From NCBI GenBank assembly GCA_024697225.1, contig JAILGA010000033.1:1-54794 (forward strand): a stretch of 54,794 bases of DNA, read 5' to 3'. Below, in pieces: positions 8,424-15,880 of this stretch. The DNA is from Lachnospiraceae bacterium (GTDB taxonomy: Bacteria > Bacillota > Clostridia > Lachnospirales > Lachnospiraceae). The notes under the pieces are model-generated. The model was given only the letters and a program-made list of their open reading frames with translations, made no database searches and was not told where the DNA came from. How positions within the stretch are numbered: position 1 is the stretch's first letter; every line of letters starts with the position of its first letter. Both the position numbers and the translations under genes were made by a program.

Positions 8424-8762
8424 TCAGCGCCTCCGCAGCATGACCGTGACATCGGGATAAAGATTCGACGCTATCGGCTCGTAGTCCACAAAAAACGTAT
8501 TGGGATCCCAGGTAAGGCCGTAATGCTCCTTGAGATAATCAAGGCTCGGCGGATATACGCCCTCGATCGCGTAGCACTGGACAATGTCGCGGTGCACGGC
8601 GTTCACCAGGCTCTCCTGCTGCCTCTCCAGCGTACTTTTACCGAAGTTGTTCATGAGGACAACAAACAGCACTGTGATCACAACAAACAGTGACGCAAAA
8701 CCTATGGTCTTAAGGCTGCCGCCTCTTTTTCCGGCGGAACTCCCGAATCGTATCGTACTCAT
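8424..8762 (-). CDS. Small pilin-like membrane protein
   Basis: 112 residues. One hydrophobic helix (about residues 18-42, IGFASLFVVITVLFVVLMNN) is followed by CYAIEGVYPPSLDYLKEHYG, a motif like the YPPSLDxL segment after the helix of GspG-type pseudopilins. There is no FTxxE processing site, so it may be anchored uncleaved. The start overlaps the F-protein stop by 4 bases (ATGA), so translation is coupled. Confidence 0.72.
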   Translation of the reverse strand: MSTIRFGSSAGKRGGSLKTIGFASLFVVITVLFVVLMNNFGKSTLERQQESLVNAVHRDIVQCYAIEGVYPPSLDYLKEHYGLTWDPNTFFVDYEPIASNLYPDVTVMLRRR

Positions 8763-9916
8763 CCTATGCTCGACATAATGCCCATCAGGGGCAGGATAAC
8801 TGACAGCAGTATCATACCGACGATCAGTGACAGAATGATCACCAGCGTGGGTTCAAGAACCGAGATTATCGAGTATATCCTCCTGTCGGTGTCCTTCTGA
8901 TAACGCTCAGCGATCTGCCTCATTACCGAATCCATCGAACCCGACTGGAATCCCACCGTAACCATGCGGGAATACAGCTTGGTAAATATCGCAGACTGGC
9001 CGAGTGCCTCCGGGAAGCTTTCCCCCTCGATTATCAGATCCTTGCATTTCTTTATCTTGGCGTACATCTCTTCGTTTTCAACAAGCCTGAGTGTCAGATC
9101 CAGTCCGTTAAAGGTATCCATTCCGGACGACAGAGCAAGCGCCATGCCGCTGGCGAAACGTCCCGCCGCGATACCGTTGTACAGCGAGCGCGTCGGACCG
9201 AATTTCGAAGCGAACGACATGAAGGTCTTTTTCCCCGACGGAACCTTTGTGAAATAGAAAAACAGAAGCACTATCAGCACTATTATCCCCACAAAGATAA
9301 ACGAATACTTGTTCAGATTGGTGCCCAGCTTCAGCAGGCTCTCCGAAAACGCGTTCATCGATGTGCCGAGCTGTGCGAACACCTGCGAGAATATGGGCAG
9401 AACCTGTGTGATCAGCACTATGATAACCACAAACATCATCGCTATCATGATCAGCGGGTAGCTCAGGGCGCTCTTCAGATTGCTCCTTATGCTGTCCTCC
9501 CGTTCGTAGTATTGCGCCAGGTTTTCCATGACGACATCGAGAGTTCCCGACATCTCACCTATCGACACCATGTTGAGCATGTAGTCCGGAAACGCCCCGG
9601 AGCCCTCAAGCGCGTCGTGATAGCTCGCACCCTCCCTCAGCGGTGCCTGTATCTTTTCGAGAAGAGCTCTTCCCCTGGGGTCGTCGGTGTCCTGCAGCAG
9701 AATGTCGATCCCGTATGCAGGTGCGATACCGGCCTTTAAAAGCATTGTTGTCTGACGGCAGAAGACCGAGATCTCATAATGCGAGAGCAGTCTTCCTCCA
9801 CCACCCTTTTTGCCGCCTTCTCCGTTTGCGTTATCGCCTTTTTCGCCGTCGCTGTTTACACCCTCGCCGGCATTTGCTCCCATCAGGTCATCATCGATAT
9901 TGTTGTAGTTTTCCAT
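8759..9916 (-). CDS. Type II secretion / type IV pilus system F family protein
   Basis: 385 residues. Inner-membrane platform protein of type II secretion or type IV pilus machines. Two T2SSF repeats are visible: the first about residues 50-175 (VFCRQTTMLLKAGIAPAYG to the helix LIMIAMMFVVIIVLITQVLP), the second about 250-380 (FASGMALALSSGMDTFNGLD to a final helix near the C-terminus). Another helix lies near 205-225. The first ~45 residues are an acidic Gly/Asn-rich extension not usual for the family. GGGGG precedes ATG 9916. Its usual partners (GspE/PilB ATPase, prepilin peptidase, GspD) are absent from the window, so they must be elsewhere if the system works. Confidence 0.9.
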   Translation of the reverse strand: MENYNNIDDDLMGANAGEGVNSDGEKGDNANGEGGKKGGGGRLLSHYEISVFCRQTTMLLKAGIAPAYGIDILLQDTDDPRGRALLEKIQAPLREGASYHDALEGSGAFPDYMLNMVSIGEMSGTLDVVMENLAQYYEREDSIRSNLKSALSYPLIMIAMMFVVIIVLITQVLPIFSQVFAQLGTSMNAFSESLLKLGTNLNKYSFIFVGIIVLIVLLFFYFTKVPSGKKTFMSFASKFGPTRSLYNGIAAGRFASGMALALSSGMDTFNGLDLTLRLVENEEMYAKIKKCKDLIIEGESFPEALGQSAIFTKLYSRMVTVGFQSGSMDSVMRQIAERYQKDTDRRIYSIISVLEPTLVIILSLIVGMILLSVILPLMGIMSSIG

Positions 9917-9938
9917 CTTTACCCCCGGATATGTATGA

Positions 9939-11069
9939 TCAATAACTGTATTTTAACTCGTAGTTGTCTCCGTTTCCAATAAAAGATTTCAGATCCGGCA
10001 CGCTGGAGTTGGCCGCAAATGTCGGATCCATCAGCTGCCAGTCATGCCCGTCAAATTCGACTATCCCGTTGACCCAGCCTATGTCCCCGATATAGGTCGA
10101 TATCCAGGCGTGATAGGCAATCCCCGCGTAGCCTACCTCAAGTCTCGTGGGTATGCGCTGGGATCTCAGCATGGTTGCCATAAGCGCGGCATAATCCAGG
10201 CATATCCCGGTCTTCCTCTCAAGAACGTCGTCAACAACGGGAATGTATCCGCTCTGCACGCTCTCCGCCTCCTCAGCGTCATAGGTGATATTGGAGATCA
10301 TGTAATTATATACATTTGTGACGACCTCCAGATCATCAGAGCAGGGTTTGGCAAGCTCGACCCCCACGGCAACCGCCTTGCTGTTCTCGTTGAAATCCAC
10401 ATACTGATTGGGATACAGAAAAGGTCTCGTCTGATCTGCCAACGTGACATCAACTTCCGTAGTATACGCGGCGGCGTACTGGGTTCCCTCGACATTCTCA
10501 TAAACGGCTATCATATATGTGCCGTCTCCGGCTGCGAGCGGAAACACCTCCTGTTCGCCGCCTCCTTTGCAGTTAAAGGTATAGGTCACCTCGTTTGGTC
10601 CCGTTATCTGAAGCTTCACCTTCTGGCAGTCGCCGAAATAGCTGACTATCACATAGCCCTCAGACATGTTGGATATATCCACCTTTACCAGATCATTTTC
10701 CTCTACTTTCTCACCGGGTGCCTCGGGCACCAGACACACAGGGACACAATCCCTCGTGCCCGCATCACCCGTGATCATATTGGCTTCCGCCTCCGCCTGT
10801 ATCGCAGCCCTGCCATCCGTCTTTCCGCAGGAGGTGAGTAAGAGTATCAGTATGACAATCAGAAGAAGCGTGACTACGACTATAATGACATGGTGCTTCT
10901 TACTGCCTTCGGTCTCCGAAAAAGCCTTGTCTATGCTCTCTTTGTCGGCTTCCTTCCCGGCGCTCGCGAACACATTGGCAAGCGTCTCTTCAGCGTTTGC
11001 CCGGTTCATTTTATATACTTCGTCCTGTTTGAAGATATTCTGAAGTTTTTCTATTATCCTGGATGACAT
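9939..11069 (-). CDS. Membrane-anchored transglutaminase-like protein
   Basis: 376 residues. Layout: about 60 residues of charged helical sequence, one hydrophobic helix at 61-80, then a large exterior part ending in a transglutaminase-like domain. The catalytic triad is visible: Cys in TGICLDYAALM (near 289), His in AYHAWIS (near 320) and Asp in LMDPTF (near 347). In bacteria this fold is usually a protease or peptide cross-linker/hydrolase; substrate unknown. The helix ends in LLTSC, which matches a lipobox, but the 60-residue lead makes an uncleaved single-pass topology more likely. It lies directly downstream of a sigma factor, where an anti-sigma gene is often found. Confidence 0.85.
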   Translation of the reverse strand: MSSRIIEKLQNIFKQDEVYKMNRANAEETLANVFASAGKEADKESIDKAFSETEGSKKHHVIIVVVTLLLIVILILLLTSCGKTDGRAAIQAEAEANMITGDAGTRDCVPVCLVPEAPGEKVEENDLVKVDISNMSEGYVIVSYFGDCQKVKLQITGPNEVTYTFNCKGGGEQEVFPLAAGDGTYMIAVYENVEGTQYAAAYTTEVDVTLADQTRPFLYPNQYVDFNENSKAVAVGVELAKPCSDDLEVVTNVYNYMISNITYDAEEAESVQSGYIPVVDDVLERKTGICLDYAALMATMLRSQRIPTRLEVGYAGIAYHAWISTYIGDIGWVNGIVEFDGHDWQLMDPTFAANSSVPDLKSFIGNGDNYELKYSY

Positions 11070-11090
11070 TTCAGTTACCCATACCCTCCG

Positions 11091-11663
11091 TCATGACATT
11101 AATGACTTGAGTCTCTCCTGTGCATTTATCAGATGTCTCTTAACCGTGCTCAAAGACACTCCCAGTGCGCTTGCGATCTCCGGCTGCTTCATATTATTGT
11201 AATAGCGCATAATTATGATCTCTTTTTCCTGGAACGGCAGCTTTTCTATCGCATCCCTGAGTCTCTCGTTTTCGGACCTCTTTACGGCCGCGGCCTCGGG
11301 ATTGATATCCTCATGGATATCATCCTCAAGAAACTCAAAGATCTCAGACCCGGGCATATCATACCCCGGATCCTTTCTGCGCGTCATATCATAACAGGTG
11401 CGAAAGCTGATCTGATTCAGCCAGGCGATAAAAAGCGTAGGATCGTTCAGTTTCCCGATGTTAGTCAGTGCGGTGACGTAAATCTCCTGTACGGCATCCT
11501 GTGCCATAAAGGCGTTTCTCATATAATGCCGGCAGTAGTTATACACTTTATTGTATGTTAAGGCATACAGTTCGGCAAAAGCTTCGCTGTCATCGCGCTG
11601 ACTGGCCTCCACCAGCTTTGCCATATAGGCGTAATCATCTTCCTTCATTGCCGACGTCTTCAT
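11091..11663 (-). CDS. RNA polymerase sigma factor, sigma-70 family (ECF-like)
   Basis: 190 residues. Region 2 is LYALTYNKVYNYCRHYMR, then FMAQDAVQEIYVTAL and FIAWLNQISFRTCYD; region 4 is KLPFQEKEIIIMRYY, then QPEIASALGVSLSTVKRHL. Regions 1 and 3 are missing, as in ECF factors. First gene of the operon with the transglutaminase, F protein and pilin-like genes, so it may control them. The start is uncertain: ATG 11663 and ATG 11648 both lack a good Shine-Dalgarno site. The longest open frame (to 11738) would begin upstream of the predicted transcription start, so I discard it. Confidence 0.85.
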   Translation of the reverse strand: MKTSAMKEDDYAYMAKLVEASQRDDSEAFAELYALTYNKVYNYCRHYMRNAFMAQDAVQEIYVTALTNIGKLNDPTLFIAWLNQISFRTCYDMTRRKDPGYDMPGSEIFEFLEDDIHEDINPEAAAVKRSENERLRDAIEKLPFQEKEIIIMRYYNNMKQPEIASALGVSLSTVKRHLINAQERLKSLMS

Positions 11664-11682
11664 TCCGGTTGATTTTTTCCAT
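11635..11682 (-). other. Possible leaderless 15-codon upstream ORF before the sigma gene
   Basis: An ATG at 11682 lies at the position expected for +1 of the extended -10 promoter at 11694-11689. It opens a 15-codon frame (MEKINRNEDVGNEGR) that ends at 11635, overlapping both candidate starts of the sigma gene in another frame. Its translation could influence access to the sigma start. This is seen only as geometry; nothing shows it is expressed. Confidence 0.3.
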
Positions 11683-11688
11683 CCGTCT

Positions 11689-11694
11689 ATTATA
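11689..11694 (-). promoter_or_regulatory. Extended -10 promoter of the sigma/pilin-like operon
   Basis: TATAAT at 11694-11689 on the minus strand is preceded by TGT, giving a TGnTATAAT extended -10. No good -35 is found at 16-18 bases upstream. A -35 unlike the vegetative consensus leaves room for activation or for another sigma factor. Confidence 0.55.
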
Positions 11695-11780
11695 ACATAG
11701 GTTCGTAAAAACGTTTCGGAAAAATGCATCAGCTTCATCGGATATTAAATACATTACCGGTAAAGGCTTACGAGGTTTAT

Positions 11781-12878
11781 ATGTCACGGGTGGTTGTAGG
11801 ACTTTCAGGCGGGGTGGATTCCGCGACTGCGGCATATCTGCTGCAGAAAGAAGGATATGACGTTATCGGCATGACTATGCAGATCTGCCGCGACGTGCGG
11901 ACGCCCTGGGAACTTGACGAGATCGCGCAGGCAAAAAGCGTCGCGGACAGTCTGGGCATCCCTCAGGTACTGGAGGATTTCAGGGCCGCCTTCGCACGCG
12001 ATGTGGAGGATCATTTCGCCGCCGAATACTTTGCCGGACGCACTCCCAATCCGTGTATCATATGCAACCGCATGATCAAGTGGAAGGCGCTCATAAAATG
12101 CGCGGACGAAAACGACGCCGAATATATCGCCACCGGGCACTATGCGCGCGTGGTCAGGCTCCCAAACGGCAGATATGCCGTCGCGCGCTCCGCCGGCGGT
12201 AAAAAGGACCAGTCCTATGTGCTCTTCATGCTGACGCAGGAGATGCTCGCAAGAACTCTTTTCCCGGCGGGCGAGCATGAAAAGCCGGACATAAGGCGCA
12301 TTGCAGGCGACGCCGCGCTGCCCGCCGCAGATACGCCGGATTCCCAGGATATCTGCTTCGTATCGGGGCATGATTATGCCGGTTATCTTGCGGAACGGGC
12401 TCCGGAGAGAATGCCCGGCGAGGGCGATTATATTTCCGCATCCGACGGCAGGATCATCGGCAGACACCGCGGATATCTGCATTACACCATAGGCCAGACA
12501 AGAAGACTCGGGGTCGCCGTCGGCCACCCGCTCTACGTCTCCGAGATCCGCCCCGGCACAAATGAAGTGATTCTTTCGGATGAAGACGTATACTCATCCG
12601 TCCTGTCGTGCAGCGGGTTGAATTTCATGGGTCTTTCACCCGCGGAACTGCCTGTGGGCGCTTCATTCCGCGCAACCGGCAAGATACGCTATGCCCACGC
12701 CGGTGCGCCGTGCACTGTGACCAGAACAGGCGAAGATGAGCTGAAGGCCGTTTTTGATGAACCGGTGCGCGCTGTTACACCCGGCCAGGCAGCCGTGTTC
12801 TATGACGAGGGCGGCGCGATACTCGCAGGCGGATGGATCTGCGCGAATCAGCAGAGTCGGATGCGCATGACTCAGTAA
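11781..12878 (+). CDS. mnmA: tRNA 2-thiouridine(34) synthase MnmA
   Basis: Thiolates U34 of Lys, Glu and Gln tRNAs using ATP and a sulfur relay. 365 residues. PP-loop GLSGGVDSA at residues 7-15; catalytic cysteines in TPNPCIICNRMIKW (near 95) and QDICFVSGHDY (near 190). The C-terminal beta-barrel with AVFYDEGGAILAGGWI ends where family members normally end. The last 12 residues (CANQQSRMRMTQ) are extra and are encoded by palindromic repeat sequence. ATG 11781 is preferred over 11724 because the conserved SRVVVGLSGG follows it and CGAGG lies upstream. Divergent from the sigma gene. Confidence 0.95.
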   Translation: MSRVVVGLSGGVDSATAAYLLQKEGYDVIGMTMQICRDVRTPWELDEIAQAKSVADSLGIPQVLEDFRAAFARDVEDHFAAEYFAGRTPNPCIICNRMIKWKALIKCADENDAEYIATGHYARVVRLPNGRYAVARSAGGKKDQSYVLFMLTQEMLARTLFPAGEHEKPDIRRIAGDAALPAADTPDSQDICFVSGHDYAGYLAERAPERMPGEGDYISASDGRIIGRHRGYLHYTIGQTRRLGVAVGHPLYVSEIRPGTNEVILSDEDVYSSVLSCSGLNFMGLSPAELPVGASFRATGKIRYAHAGAPCTVTRTGEDELKAVFDEPVRAVTPGQAAVFYDEGGAILAGGWICANQQSRMRMTQ

Positions 12879-13009
12879 AATGCTTGCATTTTTAATGAGT
12901 TATGCGCATACGACGAGCAACGCGAACGAGGATCTGCAAAGCAGATCCGAGTCTGCTGATTCGCGAAACAATGATAACCAGACCCGCATGCGCATGACTC
13001 AGTAAAATG
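12842..13009. repeat. Compound palindromic repeat region, copy 2 of the 58-bp element plus direct repeats
   Basis: Bases 12908-12965 repeat the element at 4415-4472 in reverse orientation (55/58). The first 21 bases of the element also occur inverted at 12842-12862, inside the end of mnmA, and pair with 12945-12965 (20 of 21). Within this, 12861-12884 and 12886-12909 form a second imperfect inverted repeat (ATGCGCAT at both ends). A 22-bp direct repeat beginning ATGCGCATGACTCAG lies at 12861-12882 and 12988-13009. The first copy contains the mnmA stop codon. I see no ORF here. It looks like a small palindromic element that inserted or rearranged at the gene end. Confidence 0.8.
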
Positions 13010-13028
13010 TGACAAAGAAAGGGCAGCC

Positions 13029-13853
13029 ATGTCAATACTTGCAGACCAGCACATACACTCACATCACTCGGGGGATTCCGACGAATCCATGGAACGCATC
13101 GCAGATTCCGCCATAGCGGCGGGACTTAAGTATCTGTGCTTCACCGAGCACATGGACTTCGATTATCCGCCTGTTGACGATCCCGAACTGACACCTGACA
13201 CCTTTATCCTTGACGCCGATCCTTACAAAGCAGAATACCTGAGGATCAGGGATCGCTATGCCGGAAGGATAGAACTGATGCTGGGGACAGAGATCGGCAT
13301 GCAGCCCCACGTTGCCATAGAAAACCGCGATTTCTGCAGGTCGCTGGAACCTGACCTGGTGGTCGCGTCCATACACGTGGTAAAAAGGAGGGACCCCTAT
13401 TACCCCTCGTTCTATGAGGGACGCTCCGAGGAGGAAGCTGTCGCGGAAACGCTTGAAGAGACTCTCGAAAACATACGTCTGTTTGAGGACTTCGATGTAC
13501 TCGGGCACATGGACTATATAATCAGATACCTTCCGAGCCGGAGAAAGACCGTGGATATGTCCGCATTTTCACCGGTCGTCGATGAAATACTAAAACTGCT
13601 GATAAGACGCGGTCAGGGGCTGGATCTGAACACCGCACCGCTGACAAGGGGCTTCCCGCACATGCATCCCTCGCATTATATCCTGGAGCGTTACAGGGAT
13701 CTCGGGGGACGCGTGATAACCTTCGGCTCCGATGCCCACAAATGCGAGAATGTAGCCTCATGCTTTGATACCGCGGAAAAAGAAGCGCGCGATTGCGGCT
13801 TTGAAGAATACTGCGTGTTCAGGAGCAGGAAGCCGGAGTTCATCCGGTTCTGA
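13029..13853 (+). CDS. Histidinol-phosphatase, PHP domain (HisJ family)
   Basis: 274 residues. PHP metal-binding motifs are all visible: DQHIHSHHSGDS near residue 7, FTEHMDFDYP near 38, the GTEIGMQ glutamate near 95, SIHVVKRRDP near 118, LGHMDYI near 160 and a final GSDAH near 238. This fits the trinuclear-metal phosphatase that makes histidinol in Firmicutes. No other his genes are in the window, so a different phosphoester substrate cannot be excluded. AAAGGG precedes ATG 13029. The gene follows the repeat region after mnmA and converges on the ABC exporter gene with only two bases between the stops. Confidence 0.85.
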   Translation: MSILADQHIHSHHSGDSDESMERIADSAIAAGLKYLCFTEHMDFDYPPVDDPELTPDTFILDADPYKAEYLRIRDRYAGRIELMLGTEIGMQPHVAIENRDFCRSLEPDLVVASIHVVKRRDPYYPSFYEGRSEEEAVAETLEETLENIRLFEDFDVLGHMDYIIRYLPSRRKTVDMSAFSPVVDEILKLLIRRGQGLDLNTAPLTRGFPHMHPSHYILERYRDLGGRVITFGSDAHKCENVASCFDTAEKEARDCGFEEYCVFRSRKPEFIRF

Positions 13854-13855
13854 TA

Positions 13856-15871
13856 CTACGAAGCCGTCGCCTCCTCTGCTCCCTTCGGCGCGTTGCCGGT
13901 ATACAGCTGATAATACTTCTTCCCGAGAGCTATCAGTTCATCATGTGTGCCGGACTCGATGATCCTCCCCTGCTCCATAACAACTATCATATCGCTGTTT
14001 TTGACGGTCGAGAGTCTGTGGGCGATGACAAAGGTCGTGCGTCCCTTCATCAGTTTGTCCATGCCTTCCTGCACGATCTTTTCGGTCCTGGTATCAATGG
14101 AACTGGTCGCCTCATCAAGAATAAGCGCCGGAGGATCGGCTATGGCCGCCCTGGCGATGGCGAGCAGCTGTCTCTGTCCCTGCGACAGATTGGCTCCATC
14201 CCCTGTGAGCATGGTCTCATAGCCCTGCGGCAGTCTTCTGATAAAGCCGTCCGCACCGGCGAGTTTAGCCGCAGCCACCACCTCCTCATCGGTGGCGTCA
14301 AGCTTGCCGTATCTGATGTTTTCACTGACAGTTCCGGAGAACAGGTGCGTCTCCTGCAGCACCACTCCGAGAGAGCGCCTCAGATCAGCTTTCTTTATCT
14401 TGTTGATATTGATATTGTCATATCTTATCTTGCCGTCCTGAATGTCATAGAAACGGTTTATCAGGTTCGTAATGGTGGTCTTTCCTGCGCCTGTGGAGCC
14501 CACCAGCGCGATCTTCTGACCGGGCTTTGCGTGAAGCTTTATGTCATGCAGTACCATCTTGTCATCGGTGTAGCCGAAATCCACGCCGAGGAATGTCACA
14601 TCTCCCTCCTGCGGTACATAGGTCGTGGTATCGTCTGCTTTGTGATAGTGCTTCCAGGCCCAGCTGCCGGTCCGCTTGTCGGATTCCACCGTCTGCCCGT
14701 CCTTTATGATCGAATTGACGAGGGTCACATAACCCTCATCCGTCTCGGGTTCCTCATCCATGAGTTTGAATATCCTGTCCGCGCCGGCAAGAGCCATGAT
14801 TATGGAGTTGAGCTGCATACTCACCTGATTGACCGGCATCGAGAAGTTCTTGTTAAAGGTCAGAAAGCTCGCCAATGAGCCGACTGAGAGAACACCGAAC
14901 AGCCGGATCATAGCCAGGAAAAACGCCGCCACCGAGCCTGCTGAGGACCCGGAGGTCAGAGCCAGTGCTCCCCCGACCAGCGCACACAGCACATAACTCA
15001 CATTGCCGAGCTGCGCGTTGATGGGACCCAGAAATCCTGAAAAAGTCTGCGCCTTGAACGCGCTGTCATATAGTTCCTCATTGAGTCTGTCAAAATCCTC
15101 AATGCACTTTCTCTCATGACAGAATACCTTGACAACCTTCTGCCCCGTGATCATCTCCTCGATATAGCCGTTCAGCGCGCCGATGTTTCTCTGCTGGGCA
15201 ATGAAGTTCTTTCCGGATGCCTTTGTGGCAGCCGCTGAAGAGAACAGCATCACCATGACCATGAGCACCGTCACTATGGTCAGCGGGACGTTGAGCAATA
15301 TCATGGAAGCCAGAACGCTGACTATGGTTATTGCGCTGTTTAAAAGCTGCGGAACCGACTGGCTTATCATCTGTCTCAGGGCGTCGACATCATTTGTATA
15401 TACCGACATGATATCGCCGTGTGAATGCGTGTCAAAATACTTTACGGGGAGCTTCTCCATATGTTCAAACAGGCTCTTTCTCAGATCCCTGAGCGTCCCC
15501 TGTGATACAAACATCATGCTAAGCGACTGCACGTATGCGGCTATGACCCCGATCGCATAAAACGCCGCGACTCGCAGTATCGCACCCGCAAGCGGTGAAA
15601 AATCAGGTGTCATACCCTTGCCCGAGGCCTCGACCATCGGTGTTATATAGCTGTCAATCAGCGTTCTCGTAAACAGCGTGCCCTGTATGTTCGCAAAAAC
15701 GCTCACCACTATGCACACCGCCACCAGGATCATATGCGGCGCGTAGTTTTTGAACAGTATGCCGAAAACCCTGGCCAGTATCTGCCCGGGATTCTCGATC
15801 TTGGGCCTCGGCATGCCGCGCATGCCCGGACCGCGTCCCATCTTTACTTCCTTGGCTTTTTCCTCCGCCAT
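13856..15871 (-). CDS. ABC exporter subunit with intact catalytic site (half 1)
   Basis: 671 residues: six-helix transmembrane domain about 45-350, then an ATPase domain from about 420. Walker A GSTGAGKTT, Q-loop VLQETHLFSG, signature LSQGQRQLL, Walker B with catalytic Glu (ALILDEATSSID) and switch His (IAHRLSTV). A segment of about 70 residues between the two domains is longer than usual. With the next gene it should form a heterodimeric type IV (BmrCD/LmrCD/TM287-288-like) exporter; drugs, lipids and peptides are possible substrates. AGGAG precedes ATG 15871; nine bases separate it from the partner's stop. Confidence 0.92.
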   Translation of the reverse strand: MAEEKAKEVKMGRGPGMRGMPRPKIENPGQILARVFGILFKNYAPHMILVAVCIVVSVFANIQGTLFTRTLIDSYITPMVEASGKGMTPDFSPLAGAILRVAAFYAIGVIAAYVQSLSMMFVSQGTLRDLRKSLFEHMEKLPVKYFDTHSHGDIMSVYTNDVDALRQMISQSVPQLLNSAITIVSVLASMILLNVPLTIVTVLMVMVMLFSSAAATKASGKNFIAQQRNIGALNGYIEEMITGQKVVKVFCHERKCIEDFDRLNEELYDSAFKAQTFSGFLGPINAQLGNVSYVLCALVGGALALTSGSSAGSVAAFFLAMIRLFGVLSVGSLASFLTFNKNFSMPVNQVSMQLNSIIMALAGADRIFKLMDEEPETDEGYVTLVNSIIKDGQTVESDKRTGSWAWKHYHKADDTTTYVPQEGDVTFLGVDFGYTDDKMVLHDIKLHAKPGQKIALVGSTGAGKTTITNLINRFYDIQDGKIRYDNININKIKKADLRRSLGVVLQETHLFSGTVSENIRYGKLDATDEEVVAAAKLAGADGFIRRLPQGYETMLTGDGANLSQGQRQLLAIARAAIADPPALILDEATSSIDTRTEKIVQEGMDKLMKGRTTFVIAHRLSTVKNSDMIVVMEQGRIIESGTHDELIALGKKYYQLYTGNAPKGAEEATAS

Positions 15872-15880
15872 CGCTTTCTC

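Noticed and set aside
9939..11069. Lipobox LLTSC in the transglutaminase downstream of the sigma gene
   Set aside because: The motif is at residues 77-81 after a 60-residue charged lead, far longer than a lipoprotein signal peptide; treated as a transmembrane protein, though lipidation is not excluded.
13943..14878. Open frame of 311 codons on the plus strand
   Set aside because: Antisense to the ATPase domain of the ABC exporter; no recognisable domain and no ribosome-binding site.
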